64,000 nt of DNA, from positions 1,309,501-1,373,500 of the forward strand of contig JAQGDQ010000006.1 in NCBI GenBank assembly GCA_030141605.1. Reading direction: 5' to 3'. The position numbers and the translations under genes are program-made. Every line of letters starts with the position of its first letter. Within the stretch, counting starts at the first letter, position 1. Shown here piece by piece: positions 44,201 to 59,600 of this stretch. The notes beneath the pieces are model-generated. The model worked only from the letters and a program-made list of their open reading frames with translations, ran no database searches and had not been told where the DNA came from. This DNA comes from Tubiluchus corallicola. Its lineage: Eukaryota > Priapulida > Priapulimorpha > Priapulimorphida > Tubiluchidae.

Positions 44201-47200
44201 GCTTCTGTGTTTCAAAATGCATTTTGTGTTTTAATATAAGAATGCTAATATACAAGTTATAATCAAAAGGTTCTGTTTTTAAATTCTATTGCTCCTGGTT
44301 TTTTTCCATCATTTGTGAAGTATGTTTTATGGCAATCCATTAGATTTGAACAAATTAATCTTTTTTTTGGCTAAAAGGTTATGTTAATATTATTAGCTAC
44401 TGCTTTTTTGTTTGATGAGCTGTTGTTTATGTGCTTTAGAAGTAAGTTATGTTATTTTTGGATAGGAGAGCAAGGAGACAGTAAGGATCAGAAAGCCTAA
44501 GCGCAAGACTGCGATACCCAGAGTTTCTCAACAAAACATGCCAAACATGTCATCATCACACAGTGATGCTGATGTTCTTGATCAAGAGATAAATAAATTG
44601 AGACTTTCAACTCGTGGAAGTGCTCCAGAATTTACTTTCTTACGTCAACTTCAAACCAAAAACTTGGTAAGCAGTCGATATTTTTAAAGTATAAAAACAT
44701 CGACACCCTAAATGCTGTGACAAACAAACAGAACAATTTAGGTTACATTTAAATTATTTTGTCAATTTTAGCATTGTGAGTTTGTGAGATTTGTATTGTT
44801 TACCAGAAATATATGCTGAATTGTATAAATATTGCACAAGTCGCTAGGTATTCAGTCAGGGCCGGTGCTTGGAAGTGCAGAACCCAATTAGAAAATTGTT
44901 AGCAGGGCCCTCTAGCCTACAAAAGCTGAAGATTGATGTTTTATGCTCGTGTAGTATGCCAGTCTGAGCGTAAAAGTGTTGAGAGCTTGAGGCCCTATCA
45001 TTATCCACAAAGATATACTAAAAATTGAAAGCTTCAATGTTTTATTATAAGTCAAGATAATAACTGATACGCTATTTGTGCATAGGTCTTTCCTGGCTTT
45101 TTGTCTGAGAAATCCTTCAAAATCATTTCAAAGTCAACAGTTTTTGTAATGCCATTTTCTATAGATAGCATCACCAAATTATTTAGTCACCCTTGTGAAA
45201 TTGTTTGACCCCAATAGTCATAGATATGTTTTAATCTGTGTTGAGGATTTGAATAAAATCCACAAGTTAGTAAAATTAAGATCCAGTGACAATCTAATTA
45301 ATGCATATAGGACTTGCCAATTACCTTTTATTAAAAAGGTGAATGATGACAATAAACTGAAATTACAAAGAATAAACAGACGATCAGCAGAAACACATTT
45401 AAACGTAGATATACGAGGACAGACTGAATAGTTTTGTTGCCTTCACAGTATCAAGAAACTTCGTACACATTGTACACTCATTAATTCATCATAGCGCCCT
45501 CATCTCAAGCATGTGCGTGGAGCCCCCTCGTGGCACAGGCCCGATTTGAATAAATCGGCCTATAGGCGTAAAATTGGCCCTGCATTCAGTACTACAGGCC
45601 ACTATGTTGCAACTGTGAAAGAAATGTTAATTGATTAAAATATTTGCAATTCTTTTCTTACTCTGTTCATATTTTACTTAATACTGTAATGGCAAACAAG
45701 ATACAAAGCATTATAATTGGTTTTCTTTAGTTCTTTTTTGCCTATGTACAAATTTTTTTGATCATAAAGTTAATTTCTTTAAGCAATCTAAGTTATTTTC
45801 GAGATCACTTAAGGTTACAATGCTAAACTAAACGCGAAGCATTATAATTGTTTTTTTTTAGTTTTTTAACTGTACCTAGAAAATTTAATAATCCCTATAA
45901 TCAGACTGTTTGTTTAATCTTGTGTTTTAGATCGAAGATACAGGTGACCATAATTTGGAAAAAGGTAACTATCTTCTAACATTACATATGTAGATCAAAT
46001 GATTGGTAATTCTGTTATTGCCATTGCTTGTTTTAAACATTTTGCTTATCAAAATCTTTGACGAACCTTGATAATTACTTTCATGCCATATTTTTGTTTT
46101 CTTATTCTGTGAGAGTAATGACATTGTGAAATATTGCAGATAAAGGAAGATCAGGAAATGTGTCATTTTCGTTAAGTAAGTGCGTTCTAAGTTATTTCTC
46201 ACTTTAACTATTACTGCAATTGACTTACATACTTATTAATATTTACAGTTAACACTATTTTAAACATATTCGTTTTAGTTGCAGCTTTTACATCAAATCT
46301 CAGTACAGTACTATCCTGAAAGCTTGGAAATGTGTCTGATCTTAGCGGCTCCTTTTAATTGTGTCAGTTGTTTGCTATTGGTTTATGCAGTGGTGTAATA
46401 ACATGGTGATTTTTTTTGTAATTCTTTAAAAAATCTTGAAACACGATAAATGACAGAATTAAGAGTAAAATTAATTAATTCATCACATTAAAAATTTAAC
46501 CTCTCTCTCTCTCTTTCTCTTTGCTCTTCCTAGCATTTGAGGAGCCAACTGTGGAAGAATCCACTGAAGAAGTAGAATTATTGCAGGATACGAAACAGCA
46601 TGATTCTCTCAATGAGTAAATCATTTTATTTTTAGTTTTATACATTAGATTACAAATTATTTTTTCCTTGTGGATGTAAAATGCATAGGCACCACAAACA
46701 TCTTCATGATAGATAAACTTTATGTAATTATTCATTAACAAATGTTAGTTTAAGTCAATGATTTTGGTACTTATTTTATGCATTTTTGACATTGATTTAT
46801 ACAACTTGTGTCCGGTGCCAGAACATTTTTCAGCTTTTATGAAAGTAATGTTCTTTTAAGTAATAGAACACTTCATTGAAGCAGCGCAGTTGTTATTTAA
46901 CGAATCTTTCTGGCACCAATACTTATGTCTGTTAAAAGAGTTAGTTGAACGAAAAAGTATGTAATACAATTAAATTTACAGTGCAAAGGAGCCCGAAGAC
47001 ATTGTCGAAGCTTGCAGTGCTTTGGATATGAGCAATAAGTCACACGCAGCTGATAGCACATTGAAAGATGATTCAGGTTTGTGTTTCCTAAAATGATAAA
47101 ATGGTTTGCTTCTTTTACAAATACTTCAAAATATCTAATATTATGGCATATTCAATACTGAAGTCTGGTATGTACTGGGCAACTAGTGGGCAGCGTACAA

Positions 47201-47652
47201 AGTGCTGTTTTGTAATAAAAGTGTGTAGCTGTTAATAAGTGATACAATATGTGAATTAGTTGCTCATTCGAACATTAACTGAGTCACCAATGCTTAATTT
47301 CATCATAATTTTCCATAATGTTTAAACTGGCACATCACTTTTGAATTGATTTGTCACTCAGTTTGACAACAGTCATGCTTTGATGTTTCAGCACATTTAA
47401 ATTGAGATTTGTATTTGCTTTTTGCCATGGTTTTGTAAATTTATTCTAGCTAATGTTTCAGTCACTTACTGTGTTTCAGATTTTGCATATCATAGGTTTG
47501 AAGCCAGAAGAAGCACTCGCAGAAAGCGATCTATGCCAACCAGCATTGCCCATCATCGCTTGCGTGTTGTTCGACATCCGGGTGATATACGAAAGGGTTC
47601 CATGCCTGTTACTAGTGCCGTAAAAAAGATGTTTGATCACACACCTCATCAT
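41265..47652 (+). CDS. SLC4 variable N-terminal region (exons 1-9)
   Basis: About 351 residues of low-complexity cytoplasmic sequence: acidic stretch [12 protein letters not shown], a six-His run after SKRR at residues 109-114 (SLC4 proteins commonly carry a basic/His cluster here), an RIRKPKRKT basic patch, and [11 protein letters not shown] just before the core. Exons 5 and 6 are very short (34 and 36 nt). Exon 6 (46140-46175) is symmetric and can be skipped in frame. Confidence 0.8.
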
Positions 47653-50600
47653 GTAAGTAATAAGCATACGTGGAGCTTGTTATTACTACTATATTACTTA
47701 TTATTACTTTCAAAAATAAGCAGTGATATTATTATCAGAATTATATAGCTACACCCTAGAGGAAACGATTAACTATAAGAATTATGGAGAATTGCTTGAC
47801 TTTAACAGCACAAGTTCTATAAAAAAAATTTACTGCAATTTTTTTAATTTTTGTTGCTAAAAAGTTCTGTGAATATTATTTTGTTAATATAGTAATTTGT
47901 ATTCAAGGGTCTGCTGACACAAGTCCCTTTATTTTTCATAGAGAAAAAATTAATCAAAATTAGTCTGACCTAAAGAACTTTTTAGTAACATTGTTCTCTC
48001 CCTTGCTACTTTATTAGTGACTTTTTAAATTTTTGTATTGTATCCATTTAATATAACTGACCTATCTCCAATAGATGAAGCTTTTTACCTTGATCAAATA
48101 TCGGCACTTGTCTATCAGTTTAGTCTTGATAGCTCATATGCGTTTTGATTATATCTTGGTTAAAGACTTGCCTTGTCAGCACTAACTGTTTATGCTGAAT
48201 ATAAAAGGTCTTTGTTTAATCAAACTATATATTCCATACCGAGCAGATAATATTAATGTGCAAAGGGATAAGTCTGCTTGTTATCCAAAATTTCATCAAA
48301 TTTTAAGATTTTTATAAATGAGTGGTTTTCTGAATATTTTGTTTAGGATATTTTATATAGTTAAATGGTATTAATATTTATGCACAACTTTAGATAACTA
48401 TATACTAGATATGATAAACTTTAAGGAAGATTAAATTTTAGTTAAGATCACATAGAAATGGTTTTGTTTTTTGTTTTTGCCATTACCCTACGCTTCTTGC
48501 TTTTAGCTGTTTGTTCAAATGGATGAGCTAAAAACTTGGAATCGTAGATTACTGTGGCAGGAAACGGCTCGCTGGATTAAATTCGAGGAAACTCTTCAGG
48601 AGGGATCTGATAGATGGGGAAAACCGCATGTTGCTACATTGTCTTTTCACAGTTTACTGAAACTTCGAAAGTGTATAGAAAGTGGTACGGAAAATAATAC
48701 AAAAATCCTGAAAATTTGCACGTGAAATTTTGTTGACATATTATTTGGTTGTTTTGTATCTCAGTAAAAACATTATTACTAGTTGGCAAAAATCACTTGT
48801 AACACTGCTATTACTAAGTGCTTCTTTACCAACATGCTTGTATCAAGTTATCTGCTAGCTGTTTAGAACAAAAATCCATAAAGTGAGAAACCTGTAAGCC
48901 TAAGAAAATGGAAATTAGATATTTTCCCAATGTTGTGCCTTGCATTAAAATGTTCTGCATTGTTAGCATTCTCCAGTAACAACACTTGTATCCTTTTGAA
49001 GCTTTGACAGTTCTTTACATGCAGTCATTTTGTTGTTTTTACTCTGATTCATGCTTTCACGATTGAACATTCTTCATTCCATTTAAATGACATCGCTTTT
49101 GCTAACTGCAGTGTGTTCAGTTTTTTAGCATACTTTTCATGTGCAATCAACGAATGTTAATGAATGTTTAGTAAAAACTATGAGCTTTTTCTGATAGGCT
49201 GTATGATATTTGATCTGGAAAAGGTCACGTTGTTTGATGTCTTGTCGACCGCTGTCGAACGATTGCGAATAGCTGATCACATAAAAACTGATGACATGTC
49301 AGAATTAACACAGCTACTGCTTTTGCCTCACAGGTATTATGCCTCTTTTTGTTGACAACAATATGTTAAATAATAATCAGCTGCTTCATGTTTAATTCAC
49401 ACATAGCTTATTGTCTACAAACTAAAAACTACTTATTTATGTAGTTTATAGCCCATAGACAGCTGTAACTGTCATTGTCTGCAAACTTAAAGCTACTTAT
49501 TTATGTAGTTTCTAGCCCATAAACAGCTGTAACAGTCAATTTTAAGACATAAACTGTTATTATAACATGTGGCGCTGTTTATTAGACTTGTGGCTAATAT
49601 AATTGGTCACCTAAGTGACTCAAAAATGTCTGGTATGGGCCGCTTCTATTCAAATCTATATAAACTGTAATTGATACATTCACTGGTACTTGACACAAAT
49701 ATCTCTGCATAATTGACTTAATATTTTTCCTTTACGTACTTAAAATAAGACACTTGTGTGTGCCCAAAGAGCTTTTGCTGCTTTTATATCATATTTACAT
49801 CAATTGTAGAAACAATCATTTCAAGTACAGCTTTGTTTGTAAGCAGGTACAGTACGTTTATCATATGCGCTAATATTATAGCGTAGTGGTTTTTGCTCTG
49901 AATCTGTCATCCACTTGTCCGCTGCAATTGACCTTGTTGTTTTTGGAAGTTAAGCAGCATTTATTCACTTTGCTTTTGAAGTTCCCCTGTTTTTCACAGG
50001 GGAAACAAGGTCACCATTAACTGCAGCTCAATCTCTGGGTGACTAAGCATTTTGAGTGAATATGTACAGCAACAGATTTTCAATGTTTTTATCACTATAA
50101 GAATTTCATAAACCAACTTTTTCGTGAAGAAACGAAGCATCCAATCTTGTAATTTTTGTAATTTTTAATGGTAATAATCAGATTTGTGTGATTTTTGATT
50201 TTATTTTTTTATTAATTCACTTATATAAATTTATATTCTTAAGTAATTGCACTTACGAATTTTGAAATTAATTCATTTCTAAAATTCATTTAAAGCCTTT
50301 GCAATGCATACTAAGGTGGTGAGCTATGGCTCATACTTGTATAGTTGCAATAGGTTACATTACGTCGGCTAATTGAATCAGTCGGTTAACTGGGTCAAAA
50401 CACTGCCATCCCAAAGTGAGTCTATTAAATGGCACCTACTGTATTTCGAAGCTTAATTAATGTTCCTTGAAATTGTACATAATATTGTAACTGCCATAAA
50501 TTTATTGATGGACCAATTGTACACAACCAAAAATTAGCAGGATTACTTATTGTGAGACTTACACTGATTTGTGATACCTAGACTGTTCTAACCACAGTGA

Positions 50601-53600
50601 AATACTGGAAAAAATTATTCCCAAAGATCATTGCAATAGGCTATTTTTGCCAAAATGTTAGCAAAGAAATAAGAACGGTTCATGTTACACGTAATCTGGC
50701 TCCATGTTCCTGCATACGGTACTTGAAATTACATCAACAGCTAATTACTACATTTCCCTGACTTGCACAAAATCCTTTGTATTTCAGTATGGGTTGCATT
50801 GGAAATTGCCTATTTAAAGATCTTAACACAGTGTGGCACAATCTCTGAAAATCATTTTAAAATGTGTGCCCGAAAGTAATATATTATTGCTTTGTAAATT
50901 GCATTACCTTTCTTAAAATTTATTTTTTTCAGGCGGGTAGGCCATAAAGGTTTAGGATATCTGCGACAGAATTCCTTTGCACTTTTAAGTCGAATTCGTA
51001 GGTAAGAAAGTGTTGATTTTATAATAGTGTTTTTTACTTTTAAAAGCCTTTATTTGTTTTAATGTGCTGCAAGAGAGGGCATATTATACGGTTGTCTGAA
51101 ATAATAATGAAAAATGTCCATTTATTTACGATAATGATGATGATGATCAGGAAGATGAACATTGATGCCATAGTGGTGATACTGAAGCAGAGCTCGTAGC
51201 TAACCACTGAAGGTCCATTGCATTTGCATTCAGAACAGAGTTTCATCAATATTCAACATCTTAAGAGAATTCGAAAGACTATTTTTTTATATAATTTGTC
51301 ACATTGCAAGCTGGAATCGTTTATTCATTGACGGGCCCACACAACTTTGGTATTTGTACAAGACTGTAGCCTAGCTTAAGGCTAAGCTCCTAAAATGAGC
51401 CACTGAACTGGCAAAGCTACATTAGCCACATTTAGACGTATATACTTCTCCCTCTACATGTACAAGGTAAACAGCCAGAAGCGGTATGGCTATTAAACTA
51501 CCCAAAGAGAGTGTCAAATGCAGTCATTTATCCTACACTGATCAGCCTTAACACTGCTTAACATCAGCTGCAAAGCATACATGCTAGTCCATTCAGATAC
51601 CCACCTTGTTAATATTGTAGTGCCAATTTTTTTTTGTTTATTAAACTTTAAATCTCTCCATAACTTGTTAGCTTAATGAAAACGTGAGAATTTCATTAAC
51701 TATTAAATTCAATTATTTTTTTATTTTGCTAAAATATGCAACTGTGATGTGTTCTAGTGTGGATGATTTACAAGTTAACAATTTTTACTGCTTTTAGCTG
51801 CTGTAAACTAATGAGAATATATGATCCTAAATATTATCAATTTGAAATTTGCTTCATTGGAATAAGTTTTATTTAGTATGCACTGAATATTCTAATGAGC
51901 AAAAATTACTTTTCAGTAATGTCCTCATTAAACTTCATTAATTCAGTAATTTAATTTAAATTTATATGGGTCATGGTTTATGCCATGGATTACCAACTTT
52001 GGAGTCGCGAAGCAGTTTTTGTGGGGTCGCGGCTAGTTCAAGTACTATTTTTAATAAATACTGTTTTCATGAAAAGTATGTAAGTAGGTCTTGTTTTCTC
52101 TGTCTCTCATTACATCATTTTGTTAAGAAATGTGAAACTGGGTTTTCCCATTCTAAATGTGCTTGATTTTCCGGGAAAATGAAAATGTGCGTTGTTCCAT
52201 GCTGTACACTTGTGTACAGTATATACTGCCCGAAAGCGTGTCACTATTCATTTTGCGTGGGTTCTCCTTAGCTACCTATTGCATTGCAATACTGGTCACT
52301 GAGGAACAGGTGCAACCATCACATTAATTAATTAATGAAACAATCACTCATTGTTCAATAATTTGTTGAAAAGTAAGTTAAAATTAATAAATGCGAACGA
52401 TAATGATATTTAATAGTATAACATGTGATTATGTTCTTCTTGAGGTTGTGATAGGATGCAGGGTTCTGGAAAAGGTTTATACTATTAGCTAAAGATATCC
52501 ATTGTAACTTTGTTTTTTTACAGGTTAAGTTCTAATGCTAAAGATGTAAAAGTCAATGACTCAAATGTGAATGGCGATGCTAAAAGATCTGACCATTTGT
52601 CAGTGCCGGTATGCTACTATGCTTAATGCTAAATGTTACAATATGATAGAATAGGGTTTTTTGGTTGTTCTGTAGAAATAACAAATAACTTTTTTTGAGT
52701 TTTTGACATGACATACTTAGTAGGATTTGATGGTAAAATGTTTTTGTTTACATTTTTGCATGATTTTTGAATGGTGTTTGTGCCTGTTGTCGATTGTTTG
52801 TTATATTTCCTGTTTATGGAGATAGGTTTTTTGCACTTCTGGACCAGAGCCTTCTAGTGAATGTTTTTTGTGTTTTTGGATGCTTTCCTTTGCCTTGTTC
52901 AAAAAGTTTTACAGTGATGGATCTCGAAATGGTATAGTAAGAAATATTTTTACAAAGTAAAATGTTAGATCGATAATTTTGATTAACACTTTGTCCAAAA
53001 AAAGAAGGTGCATCATATTTTTTAAACAAGTAGTGCTGTTTTTTACTGTAGATAATTTCCTACAGTTGCAGTTAACACTTTTGTGGATCTGTAAGAGCTG
53101 CTAAATGCCAAAAATACTCATTCAGTACTTCTTGCCAAGTTAACTTGATCAAATTTCTTGATATTTTTTCAAAGAATTTGTAAACAAAATTGCGCAAATT
53201 GCAAGTTTTTAGAAGTTCGGAATCCTTAGCCACAGCTTTCGCCAATAGATTTTTTTATACAAGCAACAAGCAGTTCAAGCATTAGGTGAGGAATGATTTT
53301 AATTCGATGTTAATTATTACTGCTGGGTTTCTAAACCTGGGTCATGTGAAATGATCAGTTTTCACTCAAAGATACCAACTTTAAAGTTGCAAAATGATTT
53401 GATGAAGCACTGTTTTTTTGTATTGATAGGTTTTTTGCTTTTGTTTAGAAAATTAAAAGAGGTAGTAGTAAAAATTCTATTGAAGATGGCAGTACCCCTT
53501 TAGCCACATATACACCACCACATACTACAGTAAGGTCTGAGATAAGGTCTGCAGTGGCTGACATCTTAGTTCGTATTCCTCCTGATTCCGAAGCTGCTGC

Positions 53601-56600
53601 TGTACTAATCGGAACTACCGACATTCTAAGTCAACCAGCTGTGGCCTTTATACGAATGGCCGAAGGTAACTTCAATCCATTAATTAATTTTGTTTTTATA
53701 GCATTTTTCTTCACTTAGTATGGTACAATTTGTTTCTTATTATGAAAGTTCAATGAAACAAAAAGTTTTTGCATGTTTTTTTCTTGTAAACAATATTGTT
53801 CAGAACATCTGTAGTATTGTGATAAGTACCTTGAAATATGCAGTTTTTATTGTGATATGTCACATTTTTTATTGTCCACATATGCAACAATATGTTACTA
53901 GAGTGGCTCTTTTTATAAAATTGGTTTATATCTTGCCTTATACCGAGCGCTATAGTTTTGTTGAACATGATCACACTGTAATAAACTTTTATTTGTTATA
54001 TAAATTCGATTATTCAGAGATATCTATAGATGTATCATTGCCTAAATGCAAGAAAACAGTGAGTTTTTTCAGGTAATGCTTGTACAAGATTTCTCTAATT
54101 TTTGCTCTTTTTCTTTGTTTTTTTATCATTATGTGTATTGAAAATCTGAAATTAAATCATTAGTTTTTTGTCTTTATTAAGGATATTCTAAGTGAAAAAA
54201 TAATTATTTGTTCGGAGAGTTAGTATTTGCTATGTGCTATCTGCTATATTAGCAGATATCTAAAATCATTATGTAAGGTTATTTATACTAATGTACAATA
54301 ATGACACCAGATGGCGCTACCGTTTTAGTTGTGAGAAGAACTGAACAATATAAACCTTATTTATTGTTTATCGAGTAGTGTCAGAAAATACAATATCCGT
54401 GTTACTGGGAATTCAAAAATCTCTGGTATTGTTTATTGAGGTTACATCTTTTAAAGCTGTTACTAAAAATGTTTTATAATTGTTTATGTCTTTACAGGCG
54501 TCGTAATGCAACAGTTAACTGAAGTACCTCTACCAGTGAGATTTTTCTTCATATTGGTTGGCCCTCGTGATTCAGAGTTGGATTACCACGAAATTGGTCG
54601 TGCTTTAGGAACTTTGCTTGCCGATCAGGTACATTCCATTTTGTTTTACGTTTAACATGTGGATAGTGCACCATTGCAATTCTGAATGTTAGTAAGAAAC
54701 TAATCATCAGATGCAATATAGTCGAAAAAAACTATCTAGGGGAGGGTTACACTTCAGTTAGAAAAAATGGTAGAAAATATGTTAAAATTAACCTTTCCTT
54801 GTTAATTTTAACGATATTGTATTGTAGAAGAATTGAGCATCCCGGGATCAAAAAAATGTGTTACATAAAATTGTCAATCTTGAATTCAATCATCAACTAC
54901 TTAAACATGGTGAAAATCGATATATGGTTTAAAAGTCTTTGAAGAGGTTGCATTCAGCTATGAAATAGGGACTGCTATGAGATGGAGACATAAATGCTGA
55001 GATGCAACATTATCAATAATGTGAAAAACCGGGAACAGTTTGCCAATACATACGAAATTACTTACAACTGTTAGTATTATTATTATTATTATTAATATTA
55101 GTAATTATTCAAATACCAATTTAAGTTGCTCTAGCCAAAACAAGTAGGCTACTGTAACTGAAGCTGAATGATCACTTCTTAAAAGTGCTGCCAAATTCTA
55201 GTATTTTTAAAACATTCATATATTCTGAGTGAATCTCAGAGATCACTTCCGATTCAGACGTAATACATAACCCATTACTATTTCAGAGTTCAAGCAAGTA
55301 AAATCTGCAACTTTTCACTAACTCAGATCAGTTTGAAGTGGTAGCATAATGTTTCATACGAATGAAGTAACAAATTATGTCTGTTGTGAACTGTTGTAAT
55401 TTTTATGCATGAATTCCTGGATCCTGGGATCGAGTGTTCTAGCCCCGGCATTGATAATTTTTCTAGGATCCCGGGATTGAGACTTTTAGCCACAAGGTCT
55501 TGGATTTGAGCAGAGCATTTCCCGTTTTGACAAATCATAAAGTTTTAGTTGTTGATCGCCAACTGTTTCTGTATTCGTTATTTAAACTTCTCATAATGTA
55601 GCTATCATTTATATTTTTTTCAAAAAATTAGAAAACAATTCCGTGCAACATGTAATGTAATGTAATGATATTATAATTATCTCATCGCATACAAAGTAGA
55701 TGCTTTGTCTAATGAAATTGGTTATATGAAATGTTACAACAGCTGGCTGAACAAAAATTTAATTTTCCAAAAGTATTATAGTAAATTGAAAATGCAAACA
55801 ACTTTGTCATGCACAAAAGTAAATTTACATTATGCGACTTACAAAAAAGAAGTGATGCTGTTCAAAGAAACTTTTCTGTACAACTCTTTGTGAGGTTCGT
55901 AAGTTAACTCCTATGTGATACTGTACAAGCTTGTTTGCCTGACCCCTAGCCACAAGACCCTGTGCCTGTGTTTGTGCCATGCAGGTACTAAAATTGCCTT
56001 TGTAGGCAGGCAGGTACCTTTATTTTAAGGATTAAGAGTAGAAGCTTTGTATGTCAATGGCAGTTCACCGGATGGCTTCCTGAGTGGTTGTGTGTCAAAG
56101 TATTTTTGAATGTGGTGATTTCAGAAATGTATTATCAGGAATATTTGTAATTACATTTTGCATGTTCAATTTATGCTTACATTTATTTTTTGCTAAGTGT
56201 CAATCCATTGGGCTATATGCAAGTTCTTAGTTGAAAATTTCTACATTTAAATTAGAACAACGAGAATGAGAATGAATCCTGTTTCACTGCAAAATAAATC
56301 CGTTTATAAAGTTATACCGCAAGCGAGTAACCCAAAAATACTTTGGTAACAATTATTGCAAAAGATAGATGCATCCCAAGTGTCGATAGGAAATTTGGAC
56401 TATTGAATTTTACTGTCTCGCAGGCTGCTTTGTATATTGTGCCAGAATTTTTTTTGACATGTCTACGCCTCCAGAGCTATATTCCATAAAGTCTCTGTAT
56501 ATTTAAACTGTTTTTTCACACATTTAAGAAATTTGTGCAATCACGAATATTTTCAAACTTCTTTCTCTGTTAATTCAGCATTATTCTTATACAAATGAAT

Positions 56601-59600
56601 GAATTCATTTTTATGTTGCTATTGGGAGGTTTTCGACTAACTGTTTTGACTGAAGTAAGTTGGGTAACTTATGTCACGCAATTTTTGCTTTTTTTAGGAA
56701 TTTGTTGAAGTTGTATATAGAGTAAATGATAACAAAGGGATATTGACGGCTATTAATGAGTTTTTAGATGAAGCTTTGGTGTTACCACGTGGACCCTGGG
56801 ATACAAAAATTCTGCTTGGAATAAAAGATATGAAAAAGACTCAGGCTGAAAAACACCAGGCTCGAAAACTTCGCCATCGCAAAATGGGCGGAGCGAGATT
56901 GCAAGACCAAAAAAGTATGTCCCAATGTTTTTTGATTTTTTTTGCTATTTAGAAGAGTTTGAACAACTAATTTTTGTTAGTTTTTTTATAAACTAAATAG
57001 TACTGCAAATTGGTAGAATAAAATCAAAATTTTAATCTCCCTTTATCAGTTTGATATCTGGGGTATTTTTGTACTTCAGTATCATTGTAATTTATGTAAA
57101 AAAAATTTATAGTTATTTTTGTGTTACTTAATACTTGAACCTAACTAAGGTAGATAATAATACAATACATGTAATAAAATTGCATTTTTTGTTCTTGTAG
57201 ATTAAATGGTTTGGTTTATTTTTCAGCTGATTTTATGGCACTTGCTTATTAGCAGATCGTGTTGTCTATTTCATGAGAATAACTGCTTTTAATAGTTGGT
57301 TAATATAACAGCATCCATAAGTTTATTAGTTATGTTTGGATTTTAGAAATTTATTAGTGAGTTGCTTAACTGCATTTTCTATTGAATTGTTTAGTTATCA
57401 CACACAGTTTTATACAACTGAGGTTGTATCAAAGATTTTAACAATTTGACAGCATTAATCTAGTAATACAAAAGTTTGTTTGTAAAATGCTACCTTTGTC
57501 AAACTTTCAATTCAGTTTGCGATAAATCTATATATTTTTAGGTTTACTAAAAGAAAAAGCTGAGAAAGAATACCAGAATCCACTCAGGAGAACTGGCAAA
57601 CCATTCGGTGGAATGATTAGGGATATCAAACGGCGATTTCCTTACTACAAAAATGACATTTTAGATGCGCTCAACTTCCAGTGCCTTCTTACTATCATTT
57701 TTATTTATTTTGCCACTTTAGCTCCAGCAATGACATTTGGAGGAGTGTTGAGTAAGTGCTTTTTTCTATACATTTTAACATATGTAATGTAAAACAGTAA
57801 AAGAATTAAATTGATTTTAGATAAATTTGGAAAAGAGATGTATATAAGAATCTTCTAGTACAGCAAGTCTTTAAATTTATTTACACAGTTTTTTGACTGG
57901 CTGACTGATTTAAGGTAACTTAGATCTGAATCTCAATTGAAACGATTGAAAGTTTTTATAAAGCAGACTGTACATTGTTTTACAAAATTTTTTCAAAGGC
58001 GATAAGACAAAGCGATGGATGGGAGTATCGGAGACACTTCTAGCCACAGGAATGAATAACATTGTGCAGAGTCTGTTTGCGGGGCAACCTCTACTCATTT
58101 TAGGTGCTTCAGGTCCTGTTCTTGTATTTGAATACAGTCTTTATGAGGTATTTACTATTGTCATTAACACATGGCTATTCATTTGAATTGTTAAAAATTT
58201 TTATACCGAAAGAGTAATAATGAATTTTTTGTTTCTTTAATGATTATTTCAATTTGTTAATGTTATATTTTGTCACATATGTTAATGTTATAATTTTAAT
58301 GGAGTGTCACTTAATATAATGCTTTCTTTTGTTTGGTGAAGTTTTTCTGTAATGTAACAGTGCAACAGTGATTATGTGTGTCTTCATTTACCAGAATTAT
58401 TATTGAAGGAACAGAAACCAATGTGTTGTCAGTTGAAATTGTGTTTTTCAGTTCTGTCATGGTCAGGGTATCGAGTTCATGGCTTTTCGATGGTGGGTTG
58501 GTTTTTGGATCAGTGTTCTTACCATAATTGTGGTAGCACTGGATGGCAGCTCGTATATTCGTTATTTCACTCGGTTTATGGAGGATATCTTTGAAGTGCT
58601 CATCTCCATTGTCTTTATTTTGATGTGTTTTGAGAAATTACACGAGGTATTTAACTCAGTGCTTGGTACACAACACACGAACAAAATACAAGTATGACTG
58701 CTATTCAGTACACTAACAGAATAAGTGGAATTTTAGACATTTGTTATAATACAGGAACGAAACAAACAAAAATTTGGAAAAATGATAGGAACACATGGAA
58801 ATGAACAGCGGCGAAAAGTTGTAATAGTTTATTAAATAGCTTGTAATAATAAAACTTAGAATATCACCCTTACCAACTGCAAGATGCCATGATTTATCTA
58901 ATTGTACAGAAAATGTGGCCGTGCATTCTGAAATTACATGTACGCAGTGTCGTAGATATCTTTACATATGCGGTGGCATAATCAGCCACAAAATTGATAA
59001 AATTTTACATTGCAAAATGAAGAAACTAACGGAGTAGATTAATAATTTACTCCCTGTTGTCTTTATTTATTTAATTAGATGTCAGTAGACGTTTCCACAG
59101 TAGATGTAGATACAGGTAGAAGCCAAAGGAAGTAGATGATACATACACGTAGATAGTGCAAAAGTAGATGTTGATTAAAAGTAGATGAGAAAAAAGTAGA
59201 TGTTCCAAACACTGATTTAACTAACACCATTTTAAGTTGCAACTTATTTGCTATTTTTATGATGGAATAAAAGCACTGAAAAGTTTTGATTAACAATATT
59301 AGTTTAAAAAAGCATTCTGTTTAAAGTCACATTAAGAGCTGCACTTTAAATTAATTATTTATTACCTTTCAGTTTAGATTAATTTTTAGTTTGACTCCTT
59401 TCAAGTTATTAAACATGGAAATGATTCCTTTGTATGTAATGTTGTGTCTTCTGAGGATATTAAGGTACATAATGAATTAGCTGTTTTGTAGATGATTTTT
59501 CAAGAAAATTTGAATCCTGTTTACGAGAGTTATAATTAAGAGTAAAAATCATAGTATTGTAATTTTTATCATTCATTCAGATATATCATCATCATCCTCT

